Source: a virus. Taken from it: a stretch of 64,000 nucleotides of DNA. Of the stretch, positions 1-14,452 are shown piece by piece. The translations under genes were made by a program, and so were the position numbers. The stretch is taken from IMG/VR virus record IMGVR_UViG_3300037487_000968, positions 1-64,000 of that record. The stretch is one strand, 5' to 3'. Below the pieces are notes generated by a model. The model was given only the letters and a program-made list of their open reading frames with translations. It ran no database searches and was not told the origin of the DNA. Position 1 is the first letter of the stretch; each line of letters opens with the position of its first letter.

Positions 1-689
1 GTTTCAAATCCAAATCTTATTGTACCGACACCCAACCATTGATATTCAATAACCAACTGTTGAGCTTTTGTAAAATCAAGTGTCACACCTGATGCACCTG
101 AGCCATTTAATTTGTCTTTATTCCACGCCGATTGTAATACACGTTCTTCTGCACCGGTACCACTTGTTGTCATATATCTACGGACTACACTTATAGATGC
201 ACCATCGGCTTCTAAATAAAGGCCATCACCTTGTGTACTAGGATATGTACCCTGATCTGTGAACATACCAACTCTTTGTCTAACATTTGTAATTAGTTCA
301 TTGAAGTTAAATGTAAATCTAAGCAGAGTACTGATACCAGGTGCATATCGTGTATGATTATATGCTTGAATCCAATATCCAGTACCATTTGTGGTTAGAG
401 TATTTAATTCGGTACCATATAAATTAGTTGTTAATGCTTGTGTACCTAATGCAACCGCAGTAGATTCCCATATCTGCGTTGAAGCAGATGTTAATTGCGA
501 TCCGAAAGTATATTCAAATGCAATTGCGGGTTCTGATACGCGAAGTCTTTCGAAACTGTCTAATGTAGCATCGGCTTCATTAAAATCTACCGTTGCTACT
601 CCTTCAACAACTACCTGGGCAGCATTATATGTTGAGTCTGCATTGATTGCGACACCATTATTGCCGCGAAGTGTTACATCTAGTGCCAT
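1..689 (-). CDS. virion structural protein, partial (3' end outside window)
   Basis: The open frame runs from an ATG at 689 leftwards off the window edge, so only the first 229 residues are visible. The start is set by the ribosome site AAGAGGAT just upstream and by the 11-bp gap after the preceding collagen-like gene, so the two are probably cotranscribed. The N-terminus is MALDVTLRGNNG. Further on there is a beta-rich segment with RQRVGMFTD and, near the cut, a segment with EYQWLGVGTIRFGFE. From general knowledge, that last pattern recurs in tail or capsid-decorating proteins of unrelated phages, but I cannot give it a family name. A virion role is inferred from this and from the neighbouring fibre gene. 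No signal peptide or membrane segment is visible. Confidence 0.7.
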   Translation of the reverse strand, partial: MALDVTLRGNNGVAINADSTYNAAQVVVEGVATVDFNEADATLDSFERLRVSEPAIAFEYTFGSQLTSASTQIWESTAVALGTQALTTNLYGTELNTLTTNGTGYWIQAYNHTRYAPGISTLLRFTFNFNELITNVRQRVGMFTDQGTYPSTQGDGLYLEADGASISVVRRYMTTSGTGAEERVLQSAWNKDKLNGSGASGVTLDFTKAQQLVIEYQWLGVGTIRFGFE

Positions 690-700
690 ATTATATCCTC

Positions 701-1678
<978 letters not shown>

Positions 1679-1706
1679 AAGCTCTCCTGTTCAGGTATTA
1701 CCCTGT

Positions 1707-1722
1707 CTGGTATAAATACCAG
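1707..1722. repeat. 16-bp perfect palindrome containing TATAAATA
   Basis: CTGGTAT-AA-ATACCAG is a perfect inverted repeat in the divergent region between 1678 and 1809. Its centre reads TATAAATA, the exact T4 late promoter octamer on the plus strand, about 90 bp before the plus-strand gene. It could be a late promoter, an operator or chance. Confidence 0.4.
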
Positions 1723-1735
1723 TCTTGCTTTGAAC

Positions 1736-1743
1736 TATTTATC
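1736..1743 (-). promoter_or_regulatory. T4-type late promoter (GATAAATA)
   Basis: The minus strand reads GATAAATA 58 bp before the start of the collagen-like gene at 1678. It matches the T4 late promoter consensus TATAAATA at 7 of 8 positions and the octamer found before many other genes here. A plus-strand copy at 1783-1790 serves the opposite direction. Confidence 0.55.
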
Positions 1744-1782
1744 ATTGAATGAGTATATTACGAATTTATGCGAAGCACCTAT

Positions 1783-1790
1783 GATAAATA
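1783..1790 (+). promoter_or_regulatory. T4-type late promoter (GATAAATA)
   Basis: GATAAATA lies 18 bp before the ATG at 1809, with the ribosome site CGGAGAT in between. The spacing is typical of the late promoters in this window. Confidence 0.7.
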
Positions 1791-1808
1791 CTAAAACGGA
1801 GATAAGAT

Positions 1809-3026
1809 ATGAGTAGAATTTCGCTTTGGTCACCAGTTAAAGGTGCTGATTTTCAGTTCACTGACCGTACCGTTGGCGAAAATTTTCGTATAGCAGGTGA
1901 TGGTATATTGGTACATTTATACGAAGGACCTACCACAGATTCTACCGGTAATACAGATACATCACTTACAACAATTCAGGACGTATTATTTCTTGCTAAC
2001 AATAATAGAAAATACAATCCTAATGTGATAGAACTCCGTGGGCATCATCAACCCCAGGATGTAAATTACGATCTTTCACAGTTTGGTATCTTTTTAAGTT
2101 CTGATACTATTCGCATACAATTTCATTATACAGATATGATAGATTCTTTAGGTAGAAAACTTATTGCAGGTGATGTATTAGAATTCCCTAGTATGAGAGA
2201 TGTTCCTATATTTGATAATGCTGTCGGTATTAATCGCTATTATGTTGTACAGGACGCATTATATGCTGCTGCTGGATATGGACAAAAATGGTTTCCACAC
2301 ATTTGGCTGGTAAGAGCTAAATTAATGACAGCATCTACCGAATTTACAGAAATTATCGATCAGGCTGCTACCGGACAAACTGCAGGTGGTGTCGGACAAG
2401 GCATAGGTATTATGCCGGACGGATTTACAGATACATCTGTTGATGGTAATCCGGGATTAGGTAAAAACCCCGATATTACAAATTCATTAGATTTATTTTG
2501 TAAGATTATCAAAATCACTGACGAAGTTGTTGCCGAAGCTGAAAAGAATGCTTTCTTTGATCCAAAATTTTTCGAAAGTGCAAACTTATATATCTATATA
2601 GATCCTAACACAAATTATCCTGTAATAGGCAGCAATTATTTTAGTGGTGATGGTGATCCACCTAACGGCGGGCCGTTACTTGGTGCAGGTATAACTTTCC
2701 CGCCGGGAATGACAGATGGACAATATTATCTACGCATTGATTATTTCCCGGAACGATTATTCCAGAAGCAAGGACCGGTATATAAACTAATAGAGGAAAA
2801 TGTATTGAAAAATTGGACTGCATACAATAGAGTACTTGATACATTTATTGATAACAATAAAGATACTGTATTATCAGACGGGACTATTATACCGGAAAAA
2901 CAAGCTGTATCTCAAGTTGTAAAACAAAAAGTAGATTTATATGCTGATAGAAAAACAAGTGTCACCGAAGGCGAAGCTGTAAGATCTGCTGTTGCGAATA
3001 AACGTGCGAAGAAAAAACCTAATTAA
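1809..3026 (+). CDS. probable neck protein (gp14-like position)
   Basis: 405 aa, first gene of a plus-strand operon that continues into gp15. The ribosome site CGGAGAT and a late promoter precede the ATG. The N-terminal 200 residues carry a segment with GRKLIAGDVLEFPSMRD followed by YYVVQDA and WFPHIWLVRAKLM. The shape of that segment (edge strand, then GD(V/L)(L/I)xFP, then a closing strand) recalls the neck protein gp14 of T4, and in T4 gene 14 lies immediately before gene 15, as here. The C-terminal third is rich in charged residues and ends in a Lys-rich tail. The gp14 assignment is inferred from this resemblance and gene order, not from a strong motif. Another head-tail connector protein is possible. 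Confidence 0.5.
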   Translation: MSRISLWSPVKGADFQFTDRTVGENFRIAGDGILVHLYEGPTTDSTGNTDTSLTTIQDVLFLANNNRKYNPNVIELRGHHQPQDVNYDLSQFGIFLSSDTIRIQFHYTDMIDSLGRKLIAGDVLEFPSMRDVPIFDNAVGINRYYVVQDALYAAAGYGQKWFPHIWLVRAKLMTASTEFTEIIDQAATGQTAGGVGQGIGIMPDGFTDTSVDGNPGLGKNPDITNSLDLFCKIIKITDEVVAEAEKNAFFDPKFFESANLYIYIDPNTNYPVIGSNYFSGDGDPPNGGPLLGAGITFPPGMTDGQYYLRIDYFPERLFQKQGPVYKLIEENVLKNWTAYNRVLDTFIDNNKDTVLSDGTIIPEKQAVSQVVKQKVDLYADRKTSVTEGEAVRSAVANKRAKKKPN

Positions 3027-3040
3027 ACGAGGCACCTAAA

Positions 3041-4489
3041 ATAGATTATTTTTATGATGGCCAAACACGCCGATACCTACTACAGTTTATGCGAATATTT
3101 TCGGATATGAAATATCGAATGGGACCAGATGCTAATGGCCTATACACAATACAAAGAGTTCCTATCATGTATGGCGACCCTTCATCTATGGTAGCACAAC
3201 TCATTAAAGGTGCAAGTGAAAATACAATGTTGCCTGTACCTATGTTTAGTGCTTATATAGATGGCGTAAAAATGAATGAAAAGAGACGTCAAAGCCCCCA
3301 ATATGTAGGTAAAATTTCTACAGTTGAAAGAGAATATGATGCTTTAACAAAAACATACGGAACCGGTCCCGGAGTTAGGCAGGATGTAGAAAGATATATG
3401 CCTGTACCTTACGATTTTACCTTTAAGTTAGATCTGTGGACAACCAATACAGATATGAAGTTGCAGATTATAGAACAGATTCAAATGATTTTTAATCCGT
3501 CTTTACAACTTCAGCAGAATAGTAATCTTTTAGATTGGACAAGTATATTCGAAGTATGGTTAGAAGATCAGACTTGGACAAATCGTTCTATTCCTCAAGG
3601 CGGGGCAGAAGAACGCGATGTCTTTAGTTTTAAGTTTAAAGTCGAGGGGTGGATTAATCCCCCTGCTAAACTTAAAAGGAGCGGCCTTATTGCTGAAATT
3701 GTTACTCAAGTATTTGCAGTAGATGATGTTCAGAATATAGCAGGACAGTTAGACGGGGTTTATGATCCATTTGCTAATATCGGCAGTAATCCTATACAAA
3801 TTGTTACAACAGAAGGTAATTATAAGGTTTCTGTAGCAAGAAATAGTGTAACCGGTGATAACGAAATTACATTATTAAACGAATTCAGTAAGGTTGATCC
3901 TACATTAAGTTGGTTCAGCCTTATAGAGAAATATGGACAAATTACACCGGGCATTACTAATATTAGATTAAAACTAGACCCTAACCTTGATGTAACTGAT
4001 TCCGATATCATAGGCGGAATAATACAAGATCCTATACGGCAAAATGTGTTGTTATTTACACCAGACATAGATACATACCCTGCAAATACAATTTCACCTA
4101 TATCTGCAATTATTGACCCTATAGAAGTTACACCGGGGCATGGGTTACCAACTGCTGTCGCAGGCCAACGTTATTTACTTACTTCACATAATAGTACAAC
4201 AGAGGAACCTGCAATACCTATAAATGTACCTACAAGTCCGTGGGGACAAGATATTGTAGCATATGCAAACGATATTATAGAATATAATGGAATTAGTTGG
4301 ATTGTTATTTTTGATTCACGAAATGCTGTAGGTAAAAATTATGTAGTAAATAATAGCAATAGTTCACAATACACATTTGATGGAGTAGACTGGACTTATA
4401 CCTATTATGGAATATATAGTCCGGGGTATTGGCGTATAGATAATATAATTTCTGCACCAGACGGACTTACTATAAACAATTATGAGTGA
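3041..4489 (+). CDS. 15: tail completion / sheath stabiliser protein gp15, apparent ATA start
   Basis: 482 aa if started at 3041. The first ATG in frame (3089) would give 466 aa. In T4, gp15 caps the tail and sheath before the tail joins the neck. Residues after 3089 resemble T4 gp15: RVPI(M/T)Y near the N-terminus, then PVPYDFTFKLDLWT and a segment ending in EGWINPP. The frame stays open upstream of 3089, and its codons (DYFYDGQTRRY) match the conserved T4 N-terminus GYFYNSSFRRY. The only plausible start there is ATA at 3041, 8 bp after the ribosome site GAGG (3029-3032). The C-terminal extension (about residues 260-482) is longer than in T4 (272 aa) and beta-rich. The last 8 bp overlap the Nudix gene. 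Confidence 0.8.
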   Translation: MDYFYDGQTRRYLLQFMRIFSDMKYRMGPDANGLYTIQRVPIMYGDPSSMVAQLIKGASENTMLPVPMFSAYIDGVKMNEKRRQSPQYVGKISTVEREYDALTKTYGTGPGVRQDVERYMPVPYDFTFKLDLWTTNTDMKLQIIEQIQMIFNPSLQLQQNSNLLDWTSIFEVWLEDQTWTNRSIPQGGAEERDVFSFKFKVEGWINPPAKLKRSGLIAEIVTQVFAVDDVQNIAGQLDGVYDPFANIGSNPIQIVTTEGNYKVSVARNSVTGDNEITLLNEFSKVDPTLSWFSLIEKYGQITPGITNIRLKLDPNLDVTDSDIIGGIIQDPIRQNVLLFTPDIDTYPANTISPISAIIDPIEVTPGHGLPTAVAGQRYLLTSHNSTTEEPAIPINVPTSPWGQDIVAYANDIIEYNGISWIVIFDSRNAVGKNYVVNNSNSSQYTFDGVDWTYTYYGIYSPGYWRIDNIISAPDGLTINNYE

Positions 4490-4914
4490 CATCGATAAGG
4501 TAGGAGTTGGTACATTATTTGCTTCTACAAAAACAAACAGAATTTTACTAAATCTACGAGCACCGCATAAGACACATTCTATGTGTTGGTCTCTGTGGGG
4601 TGGAATGGTAGAAGAGGGCGAGCAGGCTAAAGAAGCTCTCTTACGTGAATTAACAGAAGAAATGGGATTTGTACCCGATATTGAAAAAATATATCCATTT
4701 GATGTTTATCAAAGTAAAGATAAACATTTTAAGTATGTCAGTTTTGTCTGTGTTGTTGTTGACGAATTTGTCCCAGAATTAAACGATGAAAGTTGTGGAT
4801 ATTGCTGGATAGATCTTGGGCAATGGCCTAAACCAATGCATCAAGGTGCTAAAATAAGTTTTTGTAATACAAAAGCAATTGAAAAAATTAGACTTATATT
4901 AAGTCAACATCAAA

Positions 4915-4922
<8 letters not shown>
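4482..4922 (+). CDS. Nudix hydrolase
   Basis: 146 aa. The full Nudix box GX5EX7REUXEEXGU is present at residues 41-63 (G41, E47, R55-E56, E59-E60, G62), so the metal-binding and catalytic residues are intact. Nudix enzymes hydrolyse nucleoside diphosphates linked to another group, such as oxidised or sugar nucleotides, NAD, ADP-ribose or RNA caps. The substrate cannot be told here. T4 carries nudE, and other T4-like phages carry various Nudix genes, but not usually between neck and fibre genes. The ATG overlaps the end of gp15 by 8 bp, suggesting translational coupling. The 3' end overlaps the opposite-strand fibre gene by 8 bp. Confidence 0.9.
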
Positions 4923-9915
<4,993 letters not shown>

Positions 9916-9937
9916 ATAGTTTACCTACCGTTTCATA

Positions 9938-9945
9938 TATTTATC
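9938..9945 (-). promoter_or_regulatory. T4-type late promoter (GATAAATA)
   Basis: The minus strand reads GATAAATA about 22 bp before the fibre gene start at 9915, followed by the ribosome site GGTAGGT. Confidence 0.7.
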
Positions 9946-9970
9946 ATAAAGTTAATAAGATGTTTCGATC

Positions 9971-9995
9971 ATAAAAAAGCCCCTCGGAAGGGGCT
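9971..9995 (-). terminator. Rho-independent terminator after gp23
   Basis: On the minus strand a 7-bp stem (AGCCCCT/AGGGGCT) with a 4-base loop is followed directly by a run of six T. It lies 30 bp beyond the gp23 stop codon and separates the head operon from the downstream fibre gene. Confidence 0.9.
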
Positions 9996-10024
9996 CTTTG
10001 ATAAAATTTACTAACCCGGTTGGA

Positions 10025-11197
10025 TCAATAAAATTTCAACGTGCTGCTATTGATTCCTACTTTCGACAAGTAATCAGCTGCGTTACCGAAGCTGTTTGCT
10101 GTGTTAGTAAGTTCTAAGTATCCATAACGTGTCATGAACGAAACTACAGGCTCGAAAGTCTGTGGATCCATAACTGGACCAACGCTCATTAACGGAATGT
10201 ATGGGCAGTAGTAAGCTGCTGCGTCTGTTTCTGTTGGGCCTTTGTAGCCTAACAAGATTGGGTCGCCATCGCTTGCATATTGGTTAACGTAAACCCGCAT
10301 TGTGCTATTCAATGTACCAACAAACTTTGTGTTTGTAGGTGCTTCGAATGTACCTTCTGTGGTACGAGCAAACGAAGATGTTGTAGCAGACTGAAGAATT
10401 GTTAACGCTGTTGGCGAAACAACTGCCCAGTTAGCTGCGCCACGACGTGTGCGAGCTGCAATCAAGTTAGCTTGTTGGTTGATCATGACAGCAAGAGCAG
10501 CCATTTCGTCACCAACATAAGTTGCTGTACCAGATACAGCGGCTTGATTGAATGTAGTTGGAGCAACTGGAACTAATGAACCTAACTTGTAGATCATTTC
10601 CTGGTCGATTTCAACTGTGATTTCTTGTGCAAGTGCTTGCATGATTTCTGCTTCAATGTCAATACCATGAATAGCATTGGCATCTTGTGCAGCTTCAAAT
10701 GTCCAGCGAGCAGATAACTTACGTGTCTTAGCTTCCACTGTCTCTTTCAAGATTTGGATGCTTAACTTGTTACCTGGGATACCTTCCATACGTGCTGTAG
10801 CAGCAGCAGCAGGATCAGCAACAACTTCGTTACCCGAATATGCTTTAGCAATTTCGAATGGACCAAGTGCTTCTGTACCAGCTGTTACACCAGCTGCGCT
10901 ATTCGCATAACGAACACGCAATGTATGGATTTGGCCGACTGGGCCTGTCATAGGCTGAACGCCCATGATTTCATTTGCAATAACAGTAGGCATGACACGT
11001 CGAATTAACGGTAGCATAACCTTGTTAAGTACGGCAATGTTACCTGCCTGTGTAGCGCCTGCTGTTGCCGATTCTGCCAAGTATCTACGAGTGTTTTCAA
11101 ACACTACGTCCATTGATTGGCGACGGGTTCCTGTTAGGCCTTCTAATAGGGCTTCTTTTGTGGCGCCCCAGTTTGATTCAAATAGCTTTGTTGCCAT
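10025..11197 (-). CDS. 23: major capsid protein gp23
   Basis: 390 aa. Recognised by the core IRRVMPTVIANEIMGVQPM followed by GPVGQIHTLRVRY, the most conserved stretch of T4-like capsid proteins, and by late segments such as LGYKGPTETDAA and YYCPYIPL. T4 gp23 is 521 aa, so this version is short. It probably lacks the T4 insertion domain and has a shorter N-terminal scaffold piece. The sequence YLAE followed by SATAGA (residues 39-48) fits the gp21 cleavage rule (I/L)xE, predicting maturation after Glu42. It is the last gene of the head operon, after gp22 and before a strong terminator, and has an AGGAG ribosome site. It forms the hexameric shell of the head. Confidence 0.95.
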   Translation of the reverse strand: MATKLFESNWGATKEALLEGLTGTRRQSMDVVFENTRRYLAESATAGATQAGNIAVLNKVMLPLIRRVMPTVIANEIMGVQPMTGPVGQIHTLRVRYANSAAGVTAGTEALGPFEIAKAYSGNEVVADPAAAATARMEGIPGNKLSIQILKETVEAKTRKLSARWTFEAAQDANAIHGIDIEAEIMQALAQEITVEIDQEMIYKLGSLVPVAPTTFNQAAVSGTATYVGDEMAALAVMINQQANLIAARTRRGAANWAVVSPTALTILQSATTSSFARTTEGTFEAPTNTKFVGTLNSTMRVYVNQYASDGDPILLGYKGPTETDAAAYYCPYIPLMSVGPVMDPQTFEPVVSFMTRYGYLELTNTANSFGNAADYLSKVGINSSTLKFY

Positions 11198-11214
11198 TGT
11201 ATGTTTCTCCTAGA

Positions 11215-12333
11215 TTACTTTCTAATTCCGGCTAAGGACAAAATATGATTTAATTCCGAAGAATCGCTAGACTCTTCATCCTGAGTGACCTTCACTCTGT
11301 TACCTGTATTCGAAGACAATGTTGCTTCGTTCAACTGTGGCTTTGCAGCAGCAGGTTTACGTTCAACAGCCTCATTCAGAACGCTTGGCAAATACTTGTT
11401 GTATGCACCTTGCAAATTCTTTGTCTGTACTGATTCAAGTAACTCTTTCATTACTGACTTCTTGTCCTTAGACAATGGTGCTAGTAATTCGTTCATGACC
11501 TTTTGTCTTTCGACTAAGTCCTGTGTTGCTCTTAATTTGCCATCTAATCCTTCCATAACCGACTTGTTCTTTTTAACTGATTCAGTTAAAGTTGCAAGTT
11601 GACTATTCTTAGATTCGACAACCTTTTGTAGCTTCTTCAGCTCTGTACCTTCATTTAGATACGAAGTCATGAATTCAGCGGCTACACTTTCGAAAATCTT
11701 ACGTCCAAAATCATTTTCACGGGCAACACGAATGTCTTCCTTGAATTGACCAATTTCATTGCGTAAAGTCTTCTCAATGTTTGACTCAATAATTTGAGCA
11801 GCACGCTTGATAAACTGTGTTTTTGTTTCTTGTAGCTTTTGCTTACCTTCGGTAACCATTTTGACTTTTTGTTCCACAAGGGACTTCTTGTCTGCACGGA
11901 ACTCGCGAATTTCTTCGGCAAGTTGCTTTAATAGGAAGTTTTCAAGTTTTCCGAAGTTTTCCTTCATAGCCTTTTTCTCGGCATAAAACTCTTTCATTTC
12001 CTTTGCTACAGCTTCTGTAATGAACTTGTTTAGCATTCCTGTGTGTTCTACTAACTTGCCTTTATAGGCAATACGTTCTGCGACAAGTTTTCTCTTGTCA
12101 TCGGCGAATTCTTCGAGTTCAACGCGGACTTTGTCTGTTAAGAAACGATCCATCGATTCTACTAAAGTGCCCTTGTCGTGTTCAAATTTACGTGCGAATT
12201 CCTCACGGAGTGTTGCAGCAACTTCTTCACGAGCTTCGGATAATCTAGATTCCCAAAGACCAATAATTTGGCCTCTAGTTTCTTCGGATAGCCCTACGCT
12301 TTCGCTCAAGATCTCATCAATTTTTTTTGCCAT
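11215..12333 (-). CDS. 22: prohead core scaffolding protein gp22
   Basis: 372 aa, strongly charged and almost wholly alpha-helical, with heptad-like Lys/Glu coiled coil from about residue 20 to 290. There is a conserved block with LLAPLSKDKKSVMKELLESV and TKNLQGAYNKYLPSVLNE near the C-terminus, as in T4-like gp22. T4 gp22 is 269 aa, so the coiled coil is longer here. It forms the inner scaffold of the prohead and is chopped up by gp21; many (I/L)xE sites are present (for example ILSE). It lies between gp21 and gp23, the T4 order. The ATG follows AAGGGGAACTCAAG, a good ribosome site. Confidence 0.92.
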   Translation of the reverse strand: MAKKIDEILSESVGLSEETRGQIIGLWESRLSEAREEVAATLREEFARKFEHDKGTLVESMDRFLTDKVRVELEEFADDKRKLVAERIAYKGKLVEHTGMLNKFITEAVAKEMKEFYAEKKAMKENFGKLENFLLKQLAEEIREFRADKKSLVEQKVKMVTEGKQKLQETKTQFIKRAAQIIESNIEKTLRNEIGQFKEDIRVARENDFGRKIFESVAAEFMTSYLNEGTELKKLQKVVESKNSQLATLTESVKKNKSVMEGLDGKLRATQDLVERQKVMNELLAPLSKDKKSVMKELLESVQTKNLQGAYNKYLPSVLNEAVERKPAAAKPQLNEATLSSNTGNRVKVTQDEESSDSSELNHILSLAGIRK

Positions 12334-12345
12334 CTTGAGTTCCCC

Positions 12346-12987
12346 TTAAATTTTTAACTCTTGAATAAATCTCTGAATGTCTTTAACGAGCTGTCTCTGT
12401 GCAGCGGCTTCTGTTAATGCTTCCCTTGCGGTCCCCATTATCCTTGAGCCACCCTTCATGTTATAAAGACTTTCATATACTGTTCTCGGAAATGCATTTG
12501 GAGCACTAGGTTGTGCAACAATGTCAACGGTAATAATTTCAAAATCTGAAACAGAACCATCATCACCAACATTTCCTGAACCACGGGAAGATACACCCAA
12601 CTTTGCACCCGACTGTAACAATGTTTTTACAATGTTGCCCATCGGAGTTGGAACAATCTTCAACTTTCCGTATCCATCCGCACCGTCCATCCACATTTCT
12701 GTGATCAGGTGCGCTACGCGATCTAAGTTAATAGAAAGCTCTTCCGGGTGGTCGAGCTCGCCCATAACTGATTGACCGCTACTTAACTTTTCAGTAATAG
12801 AATTGACTGCCCTAGCAATTTCTCTAGCAGGATAAACTCGCTGGTTTTGGTTTCTTACGTCACCCTGAATAAAGATCCCTTTCATGCAGAGATCTTTACC
12901 ACCAGTTTTGTTATCTTCTTCTAGTAATTGAACGTGTGCCTTGTCAAAAGACAAGAACTCGTACAGTTTATTTGCTATAATTGCCAT
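12346..12987 (-). CDS. 21: prohead core protease gp21
   Basis: 213 aa, against 212 in T4. A serine protease of the herpes assemblin-like fold that digests the scaffold and trims capsid proteins. The catalytic His is in GELDHPE, the Ser in GVSSRGSG, and an acidic partner region follows in the VSDFEIITVDIVAQPSAP block. It sits between the acidic core protein and gp22, as in T4. The ribosome site AAGGAATAG overlaps the end of the preceding gene. Confidence 0.94.
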   Translation of the reverse strand: MAIIANKLYEFLSFDKAHVQLLEEDNKTGGKDLCMKGIFIQGDVRNQNQRVYPAREIARAVNSITEKLSSGQSVMGELDHPEELSINLDRVAHLITEMWMDGADGYGKLKIVPTPMGNIVKTLLQSGAKLGVSSRGSGNVGDDGSVSDFEIITVDIVAQPSAPNAFPRTVYESLYNMKGGSRIMGTAREALTEAAAQRQLVKDIQRFIQELKI

Positions 12988-12994
12988 CTATTCC

Positions 12995-14032
12995 TTAGGC
13001 CGGTTTCTTTGTTAGAGGAGACTTACTAAATCCATCACCTGCTGTCTTACCACCGGTAAATTTAGCTGTTGTATCAGCTTTCACTGAAGAATTCTTTGGC
13101 TTAAGATTTACGTTATCAGTTGGTGTCTTGCTTGCTGCTGAATCACCATTGTACTTTCCGTATTCGCCGCCTGTACCGCCGTTGCCGCCGATCTTAGTAG
13201 GTTTTCCACCGTAATCTTTTCTTGCTGGAATATTAGTGAATGATGACTTGGTTTGTTCAGCACCTAATGGTGTGTCTTTACCAGTTCCAACTAACTTTGC
13301 TGTACCGCGTTGGCCTGTATCAGCAACTTTATTTAAGAACTTAGTTTCTTCTTCAACTTTCTTACCCTTGACTTTTTTCTTTGCCTGTGCAGCAACTTCA
13401 AGCTTCTTGGCTTTTTCTTCAAGTGCTTTCTTAGCTTGTTTCTTTTCAAACATGCTTGCAACAACTTCACCAACGACTTTTTCTTCGCCAGCACCGCCGA
13501 AATTAGGCATACCACCTGCTTCTGCATCTGTATCTATTGCTGGTTCGACTTCATCATCACCAAACTCGCCAGCTAAGTCAGCGTGCTCGGGTTCTTGCAT
13601 TTCGTCGCCCATTATTCTGTCAAAGTCTGCACGAAGATCAGCAAGTTGTGATTCTAGATCATCAACTCTCTCTTCTGTAGTTTCTTCGCCACCAAATTCG
13701 TCGTCTTCACCTTCGTCGTCGAATTCACCTTCTTCGTCATCGCTATCTTCATCATCGCCGGCTTCGCCGTCGTTCTGTTGATCAGCGTCTACTTCATCTT
13801 TGTCTGACGAAATTTCTTTAGTAAAATCTTGATCTGGTTCACCACCAACTTCATCGGATTCCTCTAGTTCGTCTTTTTCTTCTTCAACTGCATCATCTTC
13901 TTCATCGACGATGCTTTCGTAAATAGTACGAGCTTTTTCTACGATGATTTGATGGAGAAGTTCTGATGCTTGGTCAGAATCTTCGCTTAATAGCAGATCC
14001 AAAACCTTTTCAAGTTTCTTTTGTTGTGACAT
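12995..14032 (-). CDS. acidic prohead core protein, gp67-like
   Basis: 345 aa. The N-terminal helix (LEKVLDLLLSEDSDQASELL, then IIVEKARTIYESI) is followed by a long Asp/Glu-rich stretch (about 45-175), a Lys-rich helix (about 200-235) and a low-complexity Gly/Lys/Thr tail. T4 gp67 has the same plan at its start (helix, then acidic run) but is only 80 aa. The slot between gp20 and gp21 holds genes 67 and 68 in T4. It is probably a minor scaffold component removed during maturation. The acidic and basic runs make the sequence hard to align, so the name rests on order and composition. Confidence 0.7.
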   Translation of the reverse strand: MSQQKKLEKVLDLLLSEDSDQASELLHQIIVEKARTIYESIVDEEDDAVEEEKDELEESDEVGGEPDQDFTKEISSDKDEVDADQQNDGEAGDDEDSDDEEGEFDDEGEDDEFGGEETTEERVDDLESQLADLRADFDRIMGDEMQEPEHADLAGEFGDDEVEPAIDTDAEAGGMPNFGGAGEEKVVGEVVASMFEKKQAKKALEEKAKKLEVAAQAKKKVKGKKVEEETKFLNKVADTGQRGTAKLVGTGKDTPLGAEQTKSSFTNIPARKDYGGKPTKIGGNGGTGGEYGKYNGDSAASKTPTDNVNLKPKNSSVKADTTAKFTGGKTAGDGFSKSPLTKKPA

Positions 14033-14073
14033 GCCTAATCTCTCCTTGATTAATTAAAAAATATCCAATATAC

Positions 14074-14081
14074 TATTTATT
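14074..14081 (-). promoter_or_regulatory. late-promoter-like octamer (AATAAATA)
   Basis: The minus strand reads AATAAATA 42 bp before the start of the gp67-like gene at 14032. It is a variant of the late octamer, in a 174-bp gap that otherwise holds only a hairpin. Confidence 0.45.
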
Positions 14082-14123
14082 AGTATTCTAGGTATTTAAC
14101 TCATTGGGGAAGATTATGGCGGG

Positions 14124-14150
14124 AAATGGCTGTAAAAGATGCCATTTTTT
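14124..14150. other. stem-loop AAATGGC/GCCATTT in gap before gp67-like gene
   Basis: A perfect 7-bp inverted repeat with a 10-base loop, followed on the plus strand by TTT. Read on the minus strand, the direction of transcription here, no T-run follows. It may weaken read-through or protect RNA ends; its function is unknown. Confidence 0.4.
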
Positions 14151-14206
14151 AAAAACTCATTGCGTAGAGTTATTTAGTCTCTATAATAGGGAAATAAACA
14201 ACTAGT

Positions 14207-14434
14207 TTATAGGCTTCCCATTCCACCGGCATCTGGCTCGGCAGATTGCCCATACATATCTGGTAGGAAGTTAAGATGTTGTGCCTTTTCGTACTTTTCG
14301 GCGTCGCGAGATTTTCTTAATTTTTGAATATGAAGCATAGTTAATCTCGGACGGCGAGTATCATCCATTTTTGCCTGGCCTAATTGGTCATCAGCTGGAT
14401 CATAAAATTCTACTAAGATTTCTCGTGCTTGCAT
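14207..14434 (-). CDS. small conserved head-operon protein
   Basis: 75 aa, between the portal gene and the gp67-like gene. The central motif DDTRRPRLTMLHIQKLRKSRD is basic, and the start REILVEFYDP is acidic/hydrophobic. From memory, small proteins with a DDTRRP(R/K)LT motif next to gene 20 occur in other T4-like phages, but I know no function. It has no T4 namesake that I can align; position suggests a head assembly role. The ATG lies only 5 bp after a GATAAATA octamer, so transcripts from that octamer would be nearly leaderless for this gene. Confidence 0.75.
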   Translation of the reverse strand: MQAREILVEFYDPADDQLGQAKMDDTRRPRLTMLHIQKLRKSRDAEKYEKAQHLNFLPDMYGQSAEPDAGGMGSL

Positions 14435-14439
14435 ATTCT

Positions 14440-14447
14440 TATTTATC
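14440..14447 (-). promoter_or_regulatory. late-promoter-like octamer (GATAAATA)
   Basis: The minus strand reads GATAAATA with only 5 bases before the ATG at 14434. It may mainly serve the downstream gp67-like and later head genes. Confidence 0.45.
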
Positions 14448-14452
14448 TCTTA

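Noticed and set aside
3089-3091. ATG at 3089 as the gp15 start
   Set aside because: It would drop the conserved YFY...RRY block and lacks a ribosome site, whereas ATA at 3041 is well placed.
14124-14150. Stem-loop as a plus-strand terminator
   Set aside because: It has a T-run on the plus strand, but no plus-strand gene leads into it.
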